A DNA stretch of 64,000 nt from Methyloceanibacter caenitepidi (lineage in GTDB: Bacteria; Pseudomonadota; Alphaproteobacteria; Rhizobiales; Methyloligellaceae): positions 496,001 through 560,000 of the forward strand of contig NZ_AP014648.1 in NCBI RefSeq assembly GCF_000828475.1. Reading direction: 5' to 3'. Both the position numbers and the translations under genes were made by a program. Under the pieces are notes generated by a model, which had not been told where the DNA came from, ran no database searches, and saw nothing but the letters and a program-made list of their open reading frames with translations. Positions 42,144 through 50,671 of this stretch are shown piece by piece (within the stretch, counting starts at the first letter, position 1; each line of letters starts with the position of its first letter).

Positions 42144-43808
42144 ATGCAGCAGCCCGTAACGCTATCCCTGGACCGCTTGGCCATGCGGCCTGCCTACGAC
42201 GTGGTCGTGGTCGGGTCCGGCTATGGGGGCGGCATCGCCGCGTCCCGGCTGTCGCGCGCGGGCCAACGCGTCTGTGTCCTTGAGCGGGGCCGGGAGGTTC
42301 CGGTCGGCGGCTTTCCCGCGCGCCTGCCCGAACTGCGGCGCGAGCTTCAGGTCCACAGCGGCAAGAAGCGCTCCGGGTCCGGAACGGGCCTGTACGACGT
42401 TCGCCTGGGCTCCGACATCAACGTGGTGGTTGGGTGTGGCCTTGGCGGCGGTTCACTGATCAACGCCGGCGTCGCCCTGCGGCCCGATGCGCGCGTCTTC
42501 GCCGATCGTGTTTGGCCTGACGCGATCCGAGACGACGGCCTGCTCGACCTCGGCTTTGCTCGAGCCGCGGCCATGCTGCGGCCGGCGCGGTATGCGGGCG
42601 CGCCCGAACTCACCAAGTATCGGGCATTGGAAGCAGCCAGCGGTGTTTTCGGCAAGGCGCCGGTCACCGCGCCTATCACCGTGAGCTTCGACGAGGTGGT
42701 CAACCCCGCCGGGATCGCACAAGCCGCCTGCACGCTTTGCGGCGATTGCTGCTCGGGCTGCAATGTGGGTGCAAAGAACTCCGTCGCCGTCACCTATCTG
42801 GCCGATGCCAAGACCCATGGCGCTGAGATCTTCACCGAGCTTTCCGTGAGCCATGTCGAGAAGCTGAGCGGCGGCTGGCGCGTGCATTTCTTCTCGACCG
42901 GCGATGCGGGCGAGGCGTCCTCCGTCGATGCGAAGACGGTGTTCCTCGGCGCAGGGACCTTGGGCTCGACCGAGATCTTGCTGCGCTCGCGCGAGCGGGG
43001 ACTCAGCACCTCCGACCGGCTCGGCATGGGGTTCTCGGCCAATGGCGACATCATCGCCTTTGCCCTGGGCGGTAAGAACCGCGTCAACGCGGTGGGCGTC
43101 GGCGAGCCGCCCAAGTTCAGCGAGGATCCCGTGGGGACGTCGGTGGCGGGCCAGATCGAACTGCCGGACGACGACGACCTCAATGCCAGCATGATCATCC
43201 AGGAAGGCACGATGCCATCCTCCGTCGCGCCGTTGCTGCCGGTGTTCTTCATCGCGGGCGGACGTCTGTTGGGCGCGGCCCAGAGCCTGATCAAGGGCGT
43301 CTATAAAGGCCCGCTCTCGCATCTGCAGAGCTTCTTCTGCGTATCGCACGACGAGGCGCTCGGCCGGCTCGTCCTGAAGGACGATGCGATCCAAGTCGAT
43401 TGGCCCGACGTCGCTAAGCAGGATGTTTACGCGCGCGTCGACGCCGCGCTGACGAAGGCCGCGGAGTTCGTCGGCGGTCGCTACATCAAGAACCCGCTCG
43501 CGGCCACCAACATGGGCTCAAAGCCCGCGACCGCGCACCCGCTCGGCGGTTGTGGCATGGGCGAGACCGCCGAGAGCGGCACCGTCAATCACAAGTGTCA
43601 GGTCTTTGCGGGGCCACGCGGCGATGAGACCCATGCCGGGCTCTATGTCTGCGACGGATCTGTCATGCCGCGCTCGCTCGGTTGCAACCCGCTTCTGACG
43701 ATCAGCGCCCTGGCGGAGCGCGCGATGGTTCAATTCGCGCGCGACCATAACCTAGGATTCGACACCGAACCGATTCGGCCTCAAGCCGAACTCGAAGCCA
43801 CCGCCTAA
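42144..43808 (+). CDS. GMC-family flavoprotein oxidoreductase with a cysteine cluster
   Basis: A 554-residue enzyme of the glucose-methanol-choline/cholesterol oxidase superfamily. The FAD-binding motif GSGYGGG (residues 24-30) is followed by VLERGREVPVGGFPARL and, later, a GCGLGGGSLINAG loop. The C-terminal PLGGCGMG and CDGSVMPRSLGCNPLLTISALAERAM are typical of the group. At residues 196-206 there is a cluster of five Cys (C-x2-C-x2-CC-x2-C) in CTLCGDCCSGC that may bind a metal or Fe-S centre. No signal peptide is clear. It leads into the capA-like gene 13 bases away, so the two are one operon. The substrate, likely a hydrophobic alcohol or sterol-like compound, is not known. Confidence 0.85.
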   Translation: MQQPVTLSLDRLAMRPAYDVVVVGSGYGGGIAASRLSRAGQRVCVLERGREVPVGGFPARLPELRRELQVHSGKKRSGSGTGLYDVRLGSDINVVVGCGLGGGSLINAGVALRPDARVFADRVWPDAIRDDGLLDLGFARAAAMLRPARYAGAPELTKYRALEAASGVFGKAPVTAPITVSFDEVVNPAGIAQAACTLCGDCCSGCNVGAKNSVAVTYLADAKTHGAEIFTELSVSHVEKLSGGWRVHFFSTGDAGEASSVDAKTVFLGAGTLGSTEILLRSRERGLSTSDRLGMGFSANGDIIAFALGGKNRVNAVGVGEPPKFSEDPVGTSVAGQIELPDDDDLNASMIIQEGTMPSSVAPLLPVFFIAGGRLLGAAQSLIKGVYKGPLSHLQSFFCVSHDEALGRLVLKDDAIQVDWPDVAKQDVYARVDAALTKAAEFVGGRYIKNPLAATNMGSKPATAHPLGGCGMGETAESGTVNHKCQVFAGPRGDETHAGLYVCDGSVMPRSLGCNPLLTISALAERAMVQFARDHNLGFDTEPIRPQAELEATA

Positions 43809-43821
43809 GGGCCGGATACGG

Positions 43822-45258
43822 ATGCGCCTTGCTGCCTGCACCACTGCCTTGTTCCTAGCGGGACTCGGCGTGTCGGTAGCCGTTGGCGCCAGCGGGCCAG
43901 CGCGGGCCGACATGCGCATCGGGCCCTGTGCGAATGCCGAGTACACGGCGTCGATCGGCGGCAGGCCAAAGCTGGCAAGCGCCTCTCCCATGAAAGGACC
44001 AACTGAGTTCACGCTCGTGCTGGCCGGCGATACGGGTTTCAATCCGAAAGGCGCACTGGTCGACCCAAAGGGCTTCACGAAAGACCGGCGCAGTCTCACG
44101 TTCGATCAGAGCCTCAGCGGCATCGCGGGCGAATTGGACGGCGACGTCGCCTTCCTCAATCTCGAAACCGTGGTGACGGACCGCAACGATTTGCCCCCGG
44201 ATATGAAGGGGCAGACCGCGCCCTACAATTTCCGCAGCCATCCGGCCGGGCTCGACGCGCTCATCGGTGCCGGCTTCAACCTGTTCTCCCTCGCCAACAA
44301 CCATTCCATGGACTACGGCCCAAAGGGTGCGGAGGAGACGCTGTATCATTTGGCCATCGCGAATGCGGCACAAGGGGATGGCAAAACCATCGCATATGCA
44401 GGCCTTGGCGCCGATTTCGAGGAGGCGACGCGGCCGGGCTGTCTCGATATCGAGGGCATGACGCTCGGCTTCGCGGCGACGGGGATCGTCACCGGTCAGC
44501 GGACCGAGCATCGCGCAGGAGAGGGCAAACCCGGTCAGGCTGCCTATCGCCGGCGTGGAGATTTCGAAATCGTCGTCAATCGGCTGCGTGAGATTCCGGC
44601 CGACTATCGGATCCTGTCGGTCCACTACGGGCTCGAAGGGCGTGTCGTGCCCGACAAGCGACAGCTCGACGACTGGCGGGACTTCGCCGCGCGCGAGAAA
44701 GGCATCGATCTGATCGTCGGTCATCACCCGCATGTGGCGCAAGGTGTCGAACGCGTCGGGGACTCGCTGATCTTTTACGGGCTCGGCAATTTTCTGCATC
44801 CGGGCACGGCGGAGATGAAGCGCTTCGGCATGTGCCGCGACTACGGCCTCATGGCGAAGGTGCATCTGGCCAAGATGAACGATGCGTGGACCGTCGGCGC
44901 GATCGAGGCCATCCCCATCGCGGACACCCATATCCGCCCCGCGCGCTTTACGCCCCAGGAGGGCGCGCGGCGGATCCATGCGCTCAACTATCTCGGGGCG
45001 CGGCTAGGGGATGGCGAGGGCGCGGAAGGCATCGTCTTCACGCCGCGCGACGATGGGACGGGGCTTTTTTGCGCGGACGGCGCCGGAGAATTTGGCGGCA
45101 AGATCGGCGCGCTATGCGCTGCTTGGACGCCCGCGCCGCCAATCCCCGCGCAACTCACTGCGACGCTGGCGAACGCGTGTGCGGACAAGCCCTTCTATGG
45201 CGCAGGGCCCAAGAAGAAGCGCAAGAGCAATTCGATTTTCGGGTTCGGACAGTTCTAG
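43822..45258 (+). CDS. CapA-family protein (calcineurin-like phosphoesterase fold)
   Basis: A 478-residue exported protein with a signal peptide (ACTTALFLAGLGVSVAVGASGPARA, about residues 4-28). The PGA_cap domain is shown by LVLAGDTGFNPKG, VAFLNLETVVTD, FNLFSLANNHSMDYG, HYGLEGR, GHHPHVAQGVERVGDSLIFYGLGNFL. These carry the metal-binding Asp, Asn and His residues of the phosphoesterase fold. CapA proteins act in poly-gamma-glutamate capsule synthesis, but no capBC genes are near, so the true role is open. The gene follows the GMC oxidoreductase at 13 bases. The tail is basic. Confidence 0.87.
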   Translation: MRLAACTTALFLAGLGVSVAVGASGPARADMRIGPCANAEYTASIGGRPKLASASPMKGPTEFTLVLAGDTGFNPKGALVDPKGFTKDRRSLTFDQSLSGIAGELDGDVAFLNLETVVTDRNDLPPDMKGQTAPYNFRSHPAGLDALIGAGFNLFSLANNHSMDYGPKGAEETLYHLAIANAAQGDGKTIAYAGLGADFEEATRPGCLDIEGMTLGFAATGIVTGQRTEHRAGEGKPGQAAYRRRGDFEIVVNRLREIPADYRILSVHYGLEGRVVPDKRQLDDWRDFAAREKGIDLIVGHHPHVAQGVERVGDSLIFYGLGNFLHPGTAEMKRFGMCRDYGLMAKVHLAKMNDAWTVGAIEAIPIADTHIRPARFTPQEGARRIHALNYLGARLGDGEGAEGIVFTPRDDGTGLFCADGAGEFGGKIGALCAAWTPAPPIPAQLTATLANACADKPFYGAGPKKKRKSNSIFGFGQF

Positions 45259-45300
45259 CGCTGATGCGGCTCTGGCGCTGACACAGCTTTGCGGGAAAAC

Positions 45301-45322
45301 GAGGGCCACGAGCGTGGCCCTC
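45301..45322 (-). terminator. Hairpin between convergent genes
   Basis: GAGGGCCACG (45301-45310) pairs with CGTGGCCCTC (45313-45322). On the minus strand it is followed by GTTTTCCC, so it may end the transcript of the lysine-rich small gene; on the + strand, the capA transcript. Confidence 0.6.
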
Positions 45323-45347
45323 GCGAGAGATCAAATGAGTGTTGGGA

Positions 45348-45506
45348 CTATTTCTTTTTCGCCCGACCGGCCTTGGCGGCGCCCTGTCCTGCTTTGGACA
45401 TGCTTCCCGCTGCGGGTGTGCTGGAACGACTTTTGGTCTGTTTTACCGGGGTGACGCGGCCTGTTTTGGCAGCGCTGGCAGATGCACTTGTTTTGCCCTT
45501 TGGCAT
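45348..45506 (-). CDS. Short lysine/alanine-rich basic protein
   Basis: A 52-residue protein, nearly all Lys, Ala, Ser, Thr, Gly (PKGKTSASASAAKTGRV... to ...AAKAGRAKKK). It has no signal peptide or hydrophobic stretch and should be disordered, resembling the C-terminal tail of histone H1-like proteins and related nucleoid- or granule-binding proteins. The ATG at 45506 follows GGAGAAACTC, a good ribosome site, which supports it as a real gene. A hairpin follows. Function is unknown. Confidence 0.6.
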   Translation of the reverse strand: MPKGKTSASASAAKTGRVTPVKQTKSRSSTPAAGSMSKAGQGAAKAGRAKKK

Positions 45507-45649
45507 TTGAGTTTCTCCATGAGAGATGCACCACGATCGGTGCATCGAATCGAAAAATTGATCCGAATCTGCGGGGAACGCAAGGGGAACGTGCAGGCGT
45601 GGAAGCTTTTGCACTTCAATAGCTTGGCGGCCCTTCGAGGGAGAGCAGC

Positions 45650-48061
45650 CTAGCGGAGCGTGCCGCCGGTGGTCTTGACGACGCTTGCGACGACCTTTTC
45701 GGCGACCGCGTCGATCTCTTCGTCCGTCAGCGTCTTGTCGCGCGGCTGCAGCGTCACCTCGATGGCGAGCGACTTTTTGCCCTCCGGCACGCCTTGGCCG
45801 GTGAACTCGTCGAACACGCTGACGCCTGAGATGAGCGCCCGGTCCGCACCGGACGCGGTTCGCACGAGAAGACCTGCGTCCGTGTCTGCATCGACGAGGA
45901 AGGCGAAATCGCGTGTGACCGCCTGAAGGTCGGAGGCATCCAGCGCAGGCTTAGCGGTGCCCTTGCGCTTCGACGGCGGCAGATTATCGAGATAGAGCTC
46001 GAACGCGGCCATGGGCCCGTCCGCATTGAGGCTTGCGAGCGTATCGGGATGAAGTTCGCCGAACACGCCGAGCGTCACTTTCGGCCCGAGCTTGATCTCG
46101 CCCGACCGGCCCGGATGAAACCAGTCCGGTGCGTCACGCGTGATCTGAACATTGCTCTGACTGAGGCCCAACGCTTCCAGTGCGGCGATGGCGTCCGCCT
46201 TCACGGTAGCCCAGCCGGCCTCGGGCGCGGCGCCCGACCAATGGCGGCCCGCGCCGTCGAGCGCGGACTGTCCGAAACGGACCCCGCTTGCGGCCGTGTA
46301 CTGATCGTCTGGCTCAAGGCCGCGATAGGCGTTGCCAAGCTCGAACAGGGCGCCATCGGCGAAGCCGCGGTCCCGGTTGCGCTTGGCCGCACTGATGAGG
46401 CCCGGCAGGAGGCTCGGACGCATCTGGGACATCTCCGTCGAGATCGGGTTGTCCAGCGCGAGGGCTTCGTTACCGCCGCCGAAGAGCGTAGCCTCGTTTT
46501 TTGGGATGAAGGACCAGGTGACGGCCTCGACGAAGCCGCGGGCAGCGAGCAGCCGGCGTGTGGTGCGCGCCTTTTTCTGGGCAGGCGTGAGCACCGGCTT
46601 GGCGACGCCCGACAGGCGAGGCAGGGGCTCGGCCGGAATGCGATCGACGCCCGTGAGACGCACGATTTCTTCCACGAGGTCGGCAGGCATCGAAAGGTCG
46701 GGGCGCCAGGACGGTGGCACGGCTTTCAGCACGTGGCCCTCGCCTTCGAGCATGACGCCCAGCACTTTGAGTTTGCGTTCAATGCCGCGGTGAAGCAGCG
46801 AGAGGCCGCTCAAGCGGCCGATCAGCCGCAGGTCGAACCGGAAGGGCTTGTTGGCCTTCGGCGCGCCGCCGGCCACCGTGACCGTGCTGGGCTCGCCGCC
46901 GCAAAGGTCCAGCACCATGGCCGTTGCCTGCTCGATGCCGTGCTCAGCGGACTGCGGGTCGATCCCGCGCTCGAACCGGAATCGGGCGTCGGAAATGATG
47001 TTCAGGGTGCGTCCTGTGCGGGCCGTGCGCTTCGGATCGAAATAGGCCGATTCGATGAAGACATTGGTCGTCTCCTCGGTGCAGCCTGTCTCCTCGCCAC
47101 CCATCACGCCGCCAAGGCCGAGCACCGCACGTTCATCCGCGATCACGCACATTTCGTCGTCGACCTTGTACGTCTTGCCGTCGAGAGCTTCGAAGCTCTC
47201 GCCGATCCTGCCGAGCCGGGCGTGCACGGCGCCGGCAAGCTTGTCGGCATCGTAGACATGCAAAGGCCGCGCACGATCGAATGAAATGTAGTTCGTGATA
47301 TCGACCAGCGCGTTGATGGGGCGGAGCCCGATCGCTTTGAGCCGCGCCTGTAGCCAGGCCGGGCTCGGCCCATTCTTGACACCGCGCACGAGGCGGCCGG
47401 CGAAGATGGGACAAGCGTTCTTCGTTTCCTTGTCGAACGTAAGCTTGACCGGAACGGGATTGTCGAAGCGGCCCTTGACCGGTTTGACCGTGTCCTTCTT
47501 CAGCTTGCCGAGGCCGGCTGCCGCAAGATCGCGGGCCACGCCCCGGACGCCGAGACAATCCGGCCGGTTCGGCGTGATCGCGATATCGAAGATCACGTCG
47601 TCGAGGCCGAGTGCCTTCGCCGCCGGACTGCCCACGCGCGACTTCGCCGGGAGCTCGATGATCCCCGCATGCTCGTCGGAGAGTTCCAGCTCGCGCTCCG
47701 AGACCATCATGCCGCTGGATTCGACGCCGCGGATCTTGGCTTTGGTCAGGGTGAAATCGATGCCGGGGACGTAGGTGCCGACCGGGGCGAACACGCCCTT
47801 CATCCCCGCGTGCGCATTTGGCGCCCCGCAGACGACCTGCAGCGTCTCCTTGCCGGTATTGACCTGGAGCACCTGCAGCTTGTCGGCGTCAGGATGTTTC
47901 TCGGCGGTTACCACCTCGGCCACACGAAAATCCGCGAGCGACTTGGCGGGGTCGACGACCTCTTCGATCTCGAGCCCGATCAGGGTCAGCGTGTCGGCGA
48001 TCTCCTCGACGGTCGCGTCCGTGTCGAGATGCTCTTTCAGCCACGACAGGGTGAACTTCAT
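45650..48061 (-). CDS. pheT: Phenylalanyl-tRNA synthetase beta subunit
   Basis: An 803-residue subunit of the (alpha-beta)2 phenylalanyl-tRNA synthetase. It begins MKFTLSWLKEHLDTDATVEEIADTL, has the tRNA-binding OB-fold (KHPDADKLQVLQVNTG... VVCGAPNA), the B5 and B3/4 editing domains (ALVDITNYISFDRARPLHVYDADKLAG) and the C-terminal anticodon-binding fold near LQPRDKTLTDEEIDAVAEKVV. It is four bases after pheS and is the last gene of the infC-rpmI-rplT-pheS-pheT run. The length is normal for bacteria. Confidence 0.97.
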   Translation of the reverse strand: MKFTLSWLKEHLDTDATVEEIADTLTLIGLEIEEVVDPAKSLADFRVAEVVTAEKHPDADKLQVLQVNTGKETLQVVCGAPNAHAGMKGVFAPVGTYVPGIDFTLTKAKIRGVESSGMMVSERELELSDEHAGIIELPAKSRVGSPAAKALGLDDVIFDIAITPNRPDCLGVRGVARDLAAAGLGKLKKDTVKPVKGRFDNPVPVKLTFDKETKNACPIFAGRLVRGVKNGPSPAWLQARLKAIGLRPINALVDITNYISFDRARPLHVYDADKLAGAVHARLGRIGESFEALDGKTYKVDDEMCVIADERAVLGLGGVMGGEETGCTEETTNVFIESAYFDPKRTARTGRTLNIISDARFRFERGIDPQSAEHGIEQATAMVLDLCGGEPSTVTVAGGAPKANKPFRFDLRLIGRLSGLSLLHRGIERKLKVLGVMLEGEGHVLKAVPPSWRPDLSMPADLVEEIVRLTGVDRIPAEPLPRLSGVAKPVLTPAQKKARTTRRLLAARGFVEAVTWSFIPKNEATLFGGGNEALALDNPISTEMSQMRPSLLPGLISAAKRNRDRGFADGALFELGNAYRGLEPDDQYTAASGVRFGQSALDGAGRHWSGAAPEAGWATVKADAIAALEALGLSQSNVQITRDAPDWFHPGRSGEIKLGPKVTLGVFGELHPDTLASLNADGPMAAFELYLDNLPPSKRKGTAKPALDASDLQAVTRDFAFLVDADTDAGLLVRTASGADRALISGVSVFDEFTGQGVPEGKKSLAIEVTLQPRDKTLTDEEIDAVAEKVVASVVKTTGGTLR

Positions 48062-48064
48062 GGT

Positions 48065-49150
48065 CTAGCTCAGCCCCCCGGCAAGGGTCGGGACGGCGAG
48101 CGGGGCGAAGCCGTAGTGCTTCAGCCAGCGCAGATCCCCGGAGAAGAACGCGCGCAGGTCCGGCGCGCCGTATTTCAGCATGGTCAGTCGGTCGATCCCG
48201 ACGCCGAAGGCGAAGCCTTGATACTTCTTGGGATCGAGCTGGACGGCGGTCAGCACGTTGGGATGGACCATGCCGCAGCCGAGGATCTCCAACCACTGAT
48301 CGCCCTCGCCGATGCGGATCTCATCGCCCACCTTGGCGTAGCCGATGTCCACCTCCATCGAAGGCTCGGTGAAGGGGAAATGGCTTGCGCGGAAGCGCAT
48401 CTTGACCTCGGGCACCTCGAAGAAGGCCTTGCAGAATTCTTCGAGCACCCATTTCAGGTGACCGAGATGGGCCTCATTGTCGATCACTAGCCCTTCCACC
48501 TGGTGGAACATGGGCGTGTGGGTCTGATCTGAATCGCAGCGATAGACGCGCCCGGGCGCGATGATGCGCAAGGGCGGCTTGTTGTTCAGCATCGTGCGGA
48601 TCTGCACGGGGCTCGTATGGGTGCGCAGGACAGGCCGCGTCCCGTCCGGGCCTTCCGCGAAATAAAACGTGTCGTGGTCCTGCCGGGCCGGATGCTCGGG
48701 CGGAATGTTCAGCGCCGTGAAATTGTTGAAGTCGGTCTCGATGTCGGGGCCCTCGGCGATCGAGAAGCCCATGTCGGCGAAGATCTCGGTGATCTCGTCG
48801 GTGACCTGGCTGACTGGGTGAACGCGGCCCTCGGCCAGTGGTCCTTCGCGGACCGGCAAGGTCACGTCGGCTCGTTCGGCGGCGAGTTTCGCCGTCGTGG
48901 CCGCGCGGGCGAGCGTCTCACGCTTGGCTTCGAGTGCGTCCGAGACGGCCATCTTGACGGCGTTGACTGCCTGGCCGAAGTCGCGCCGCTCTTCCGGCGG
49001 CATGGAGCCGAGACGCTGCATCAGGGCTGAGACGCGGCCCTTCTTGCCGAGCGCGCCCACGCGCACCTCTTCGAGGCTCGCCAAATCGGACGCAGCCGCG
49101 ACCGCCTCAAGCAGTTCTGCTTTGAGGGTGTCGAGCTCTGACGCGCTCAT
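48065..49150 (-). CDS. pheS: Phenylalanyl-tRNA synthetase alpha subunit
   Basis: A 361-residue class II catalytic subunit that makes phenylalanyl-adenylate. The N-terminal coiled coil is followed by motif 1 ([38 protein letters not shown], shortened here), motif 2 ([11 protein letters not shown] and [30 protein letters not shown]) and motif 3 with [30 protein letters not shown] marks the Phe pocket. It is 33 bases after the rplT stop codon and directly before pheT, forming one unit. Confidence 0.97.
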   Translation of the reverse strand: MSASELDTLKAELLEAVAAASDLASLEEVRVGALGKKGRVSALMQRLGSMPPEERRDFGQAVNAVKMAVSDALEAKRETLARAATTAKLAAERADVTLPVREGPLAEGRVHPVSQVTDEITEIFADMGFSIAEGPDIETDFNNFTALNIPPEHPARQDHDTFYFAEGPDGTRPVLRTHTSPVQIRTMLNNKPPLRIIAPGRVYRCDSDQTHTPMFHQVEGLVIDNEAHLGHLKWVLEEFCKAFFEVPEVKMRFRASHFPFTEPSMEVDIGYAKVGDEIRIGEGDQWLEILGCGMVHPNVLTAVQLDPKKYQGFAFGVGIDRLTMLKYGAPDLRAFFSGDLRWLKHYGFAPLAVPTLAGGLS

Positions 49151-49183
49151 CGGTCTTGCTCCTTCGCCGTTCGAGGCCGGGCC

Positions 49184-49540
49184 TTACGCCCGGGCGGCAG
49201 TGGCAGCTTCGACCAATCCCTGGAACGTTTGCGGCTCGCGCACGGCGATGTCCGCCAGGACCTTGCGGTCGAGCTCGATGCCGGCCTTCTTGAGACCGTC
49301 GATGAGCTGGCCATAGGTGACCCCATGCAAGCGCGCGGCGGCGTTGATGCGCTGGATCCACAAAGAGCGGAAGGTGCGCTTCTTCACCTTGCGGTCGCGA
49401 TAGGCGTACTGACCGGCTTTCTCCACGGCCTGCTTGGCGACGCGGATGGTGTTCTTACGGCGTCCGTAATAGCCCTTGGCCTGCTTGAGGACCTTGCTGT
49501 GACGGGCATGGGCGGTAACGCCACGTTTTACACGGGACAT
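49184..49540 (-). CDS. rplT: 50S ribosomal protein L20
   Basis: A 118-residue ribosomal protein with the family text [54 protein letters not shown] in shortened form and [30 protein letters not shown]20 binds 23S rRNA during early assembly. In many bacteria L20 also represses translation of its own operon by binding an upstream leader, which is where a hairpin lies before rpmI. It is 61 bases after rpmI and 33 before pheS. Confidence 0.97.
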   Translation of the reverse strand: MSRVKRGVTAHARHSKVLKQAKGYYGRRKNTIRVAKQAVEKAGQYAYRDRKVKKRTFRSLWIQRINAAARLHGVTYGQLIDGLKKAGIELDRKVLADIAVREPQTFQGLVEAATAARA

Positions 49541-49601
49541 GTGTCGGTGCTCCTTAAGCGTTCGTTTCTTCTCTTGGCCCTATGGGGCGCAAGGCCCAGC
49601 C

Positions 49602-49805
49602 TTAACGGGCGTAGGGGAGAAAATTCTTCTTCACGACTTTTGCGTCTTCGTCGGCCAGGACCATGGTCCCCCGGGCATTCCGGATGAACTTGTTGGTCCG
49701 CTTGATCATGCCGTGACGCTTACCGGCGGCGAGGCATTTCACCTTGCCGTTGGCCGTGACCTTGAATCGCTTCTTGGCACCGCTCTTCGTCTTGAGCTTG
49801 GGCAT
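49602..49805 (-). CDS. rpmI: 50S ribosomal protein L35
   Basis: A 67-residue, very basic ribosomal protein: [22 protein letters not shown]... and a C-terminal [12 protein letters not shown]. The start ATG at 49805 gives the usual length; the longer open frame to 49904 is not coding. The ribosome site is GAAGGAAGC. It is 187 bases downstream of infC and directly upstream of rplT. Confidence 0.96.
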   Translation of the reverse strand: MPKLKTKSGAKKRFKVTANGKVKCLAAGKRHGMIKRTNKFIRNARGTMVLADEDAKVVKKNFLPYAR

Positions 49806-49889
49806 TTTGCTTCCTTCTTCGGCAGGCGCTGGATGGCTCCAGGCCCACGTTCTTGAACAATTTTCGTACAGATATGCTGGAAAGCATGC

Positions 49890-49921
49890 GAGCCGCCACG
49901 GCATGCCCTGCCGGGCGGCTC
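49890..49921 (-). promoter_or_regulatory. Hairpin in the infC-rpmI space
   Basis: GAGCCGCC (49890-49897) and GGCGGCTC (49914-49921) make an eight-pair stem around an inner CGGCAT/ATGCCG-like element. It precedes rpmI by about 85 bases in the direction of transcription and could be an L20-type translational control site or an attenuator. It has no T-run, so simple termination is less likely. Confidence 0.4.
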
Positions 49922-49992
49922 CTTGAACGGCGGGTTATAAAGGGAATTGCGCCTGAAGTGCAAGCTCTGTCGGCGCGATTCGGGCCCGCCGC

Positions 49993-50529
49993 CTAGCGGG
50001 GTGCGAGCACCATGACCATTTGGCGCCCTTCCAGCCTCGGCTCGGACTCCACCTTTGCGATTTCAACGGTGTCGTCCTTGACCTTGTTGAGCAGCTGCAT
50101 GCCCAACTCCTGGTGCGCCATTTCGCGGCCTCGGAAGCGCAATGTCACCTTGACCTTGTCGCCCTCCTCGAAGAACCGGTTCATGGACCGCATCTTCACG
50201 TCGTAGTCGTGCGTGTCGATGTTGGGCCGCATCTTGATCTCTTTGATCTCGACGGTGCGCTGCTTCTTGCGCGCCTCGGCGGCCTTCTTCTGAGCCTGAT
50301 ATTTGTATTTGCCGTAATCCAGGATCTTGCAAACGGGCGGGTCCGTGTTCGGCGAAATCTCGACGAGATCGAGCCCGGCTTCGCTGGCGCGCGCGAGCGC
50401 GTCTTCGATATCAACGACGCCGACATTTTCGCCGGTTGCGTCAATGAGCTGGATTTGCGGAGTGTCTATACCCTCGTTGGTGCGTGGGCCGCCCCGGTTG
50501 GGGGCCATCTTCATGGGCCGTCTTGCGAT
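49993..50529 (-). CDS. infC: Translation initiation factor IF-3, rare ATC start
   Basis: A 178-residue protein that prevents premature 30S-50S joining and checks the start codon. It has the IF-3 N-domain ([24 protein letters not shown]), the linker with [26 protein letters not shown], and the C-domain ([19 protein letters not shown] ... MVMVLAP). The ATG at 50514 lies 23 bases from AAGGAG, which is too far; an ATC at 50529 is exactly eight bases away, is in frame, and gives [20 protein letters not shown], close to the common alphaproteobacterial N-terminus (RRPFRAPP...GPR). IF-3 genes commonly start at rare AUU/AUC codons and control themselves. It heads the operon. Confidence 0.94.
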   Translation of the reverse strand: MARRPMKMAPNRGGPRTNEGIDTPQIQLIDATGENVGVVDIEDALARASEAGLDLVEISPNTDPPVCKILDYGKYKYQAQKKAAEARKKQRTVEIKEIKMRPNIDTHDYDVKMRSMNRFFEEGDKVKVTLRFRGREMAHQELGMQLLNKVKDDTVEIAKVESEPRLEGRQMVMVLAPR

Positions 50530-50537
50530 GTCTCAGT

Positions 50538-50543
50538 CTCCTT
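50538..50543 (-). promoter_or_regulatory. Ribosome site AAGGAG that decides the infC start
   Basis: AAGGAG on the minus strand ends eight bases before the ATC at 50529 and 23 before the first ATG. A TGA in frame two codons before the ATC rules out a longer start. So ATC is the only candidate with correct spacing. Confidence 0.8.
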
Positions 50544-50671
50544 AAGTGGTGATGCGCCCTCGCCGCGGCGAGGCACGGGACGCGACAGTAAAACAAAGTT
50601 AGAAGCGAAAAGTTCTACAAGAAGGCGGTAATGCCTGACAAGTCACGACGGAATCCGCTTTCGGATCAAGG

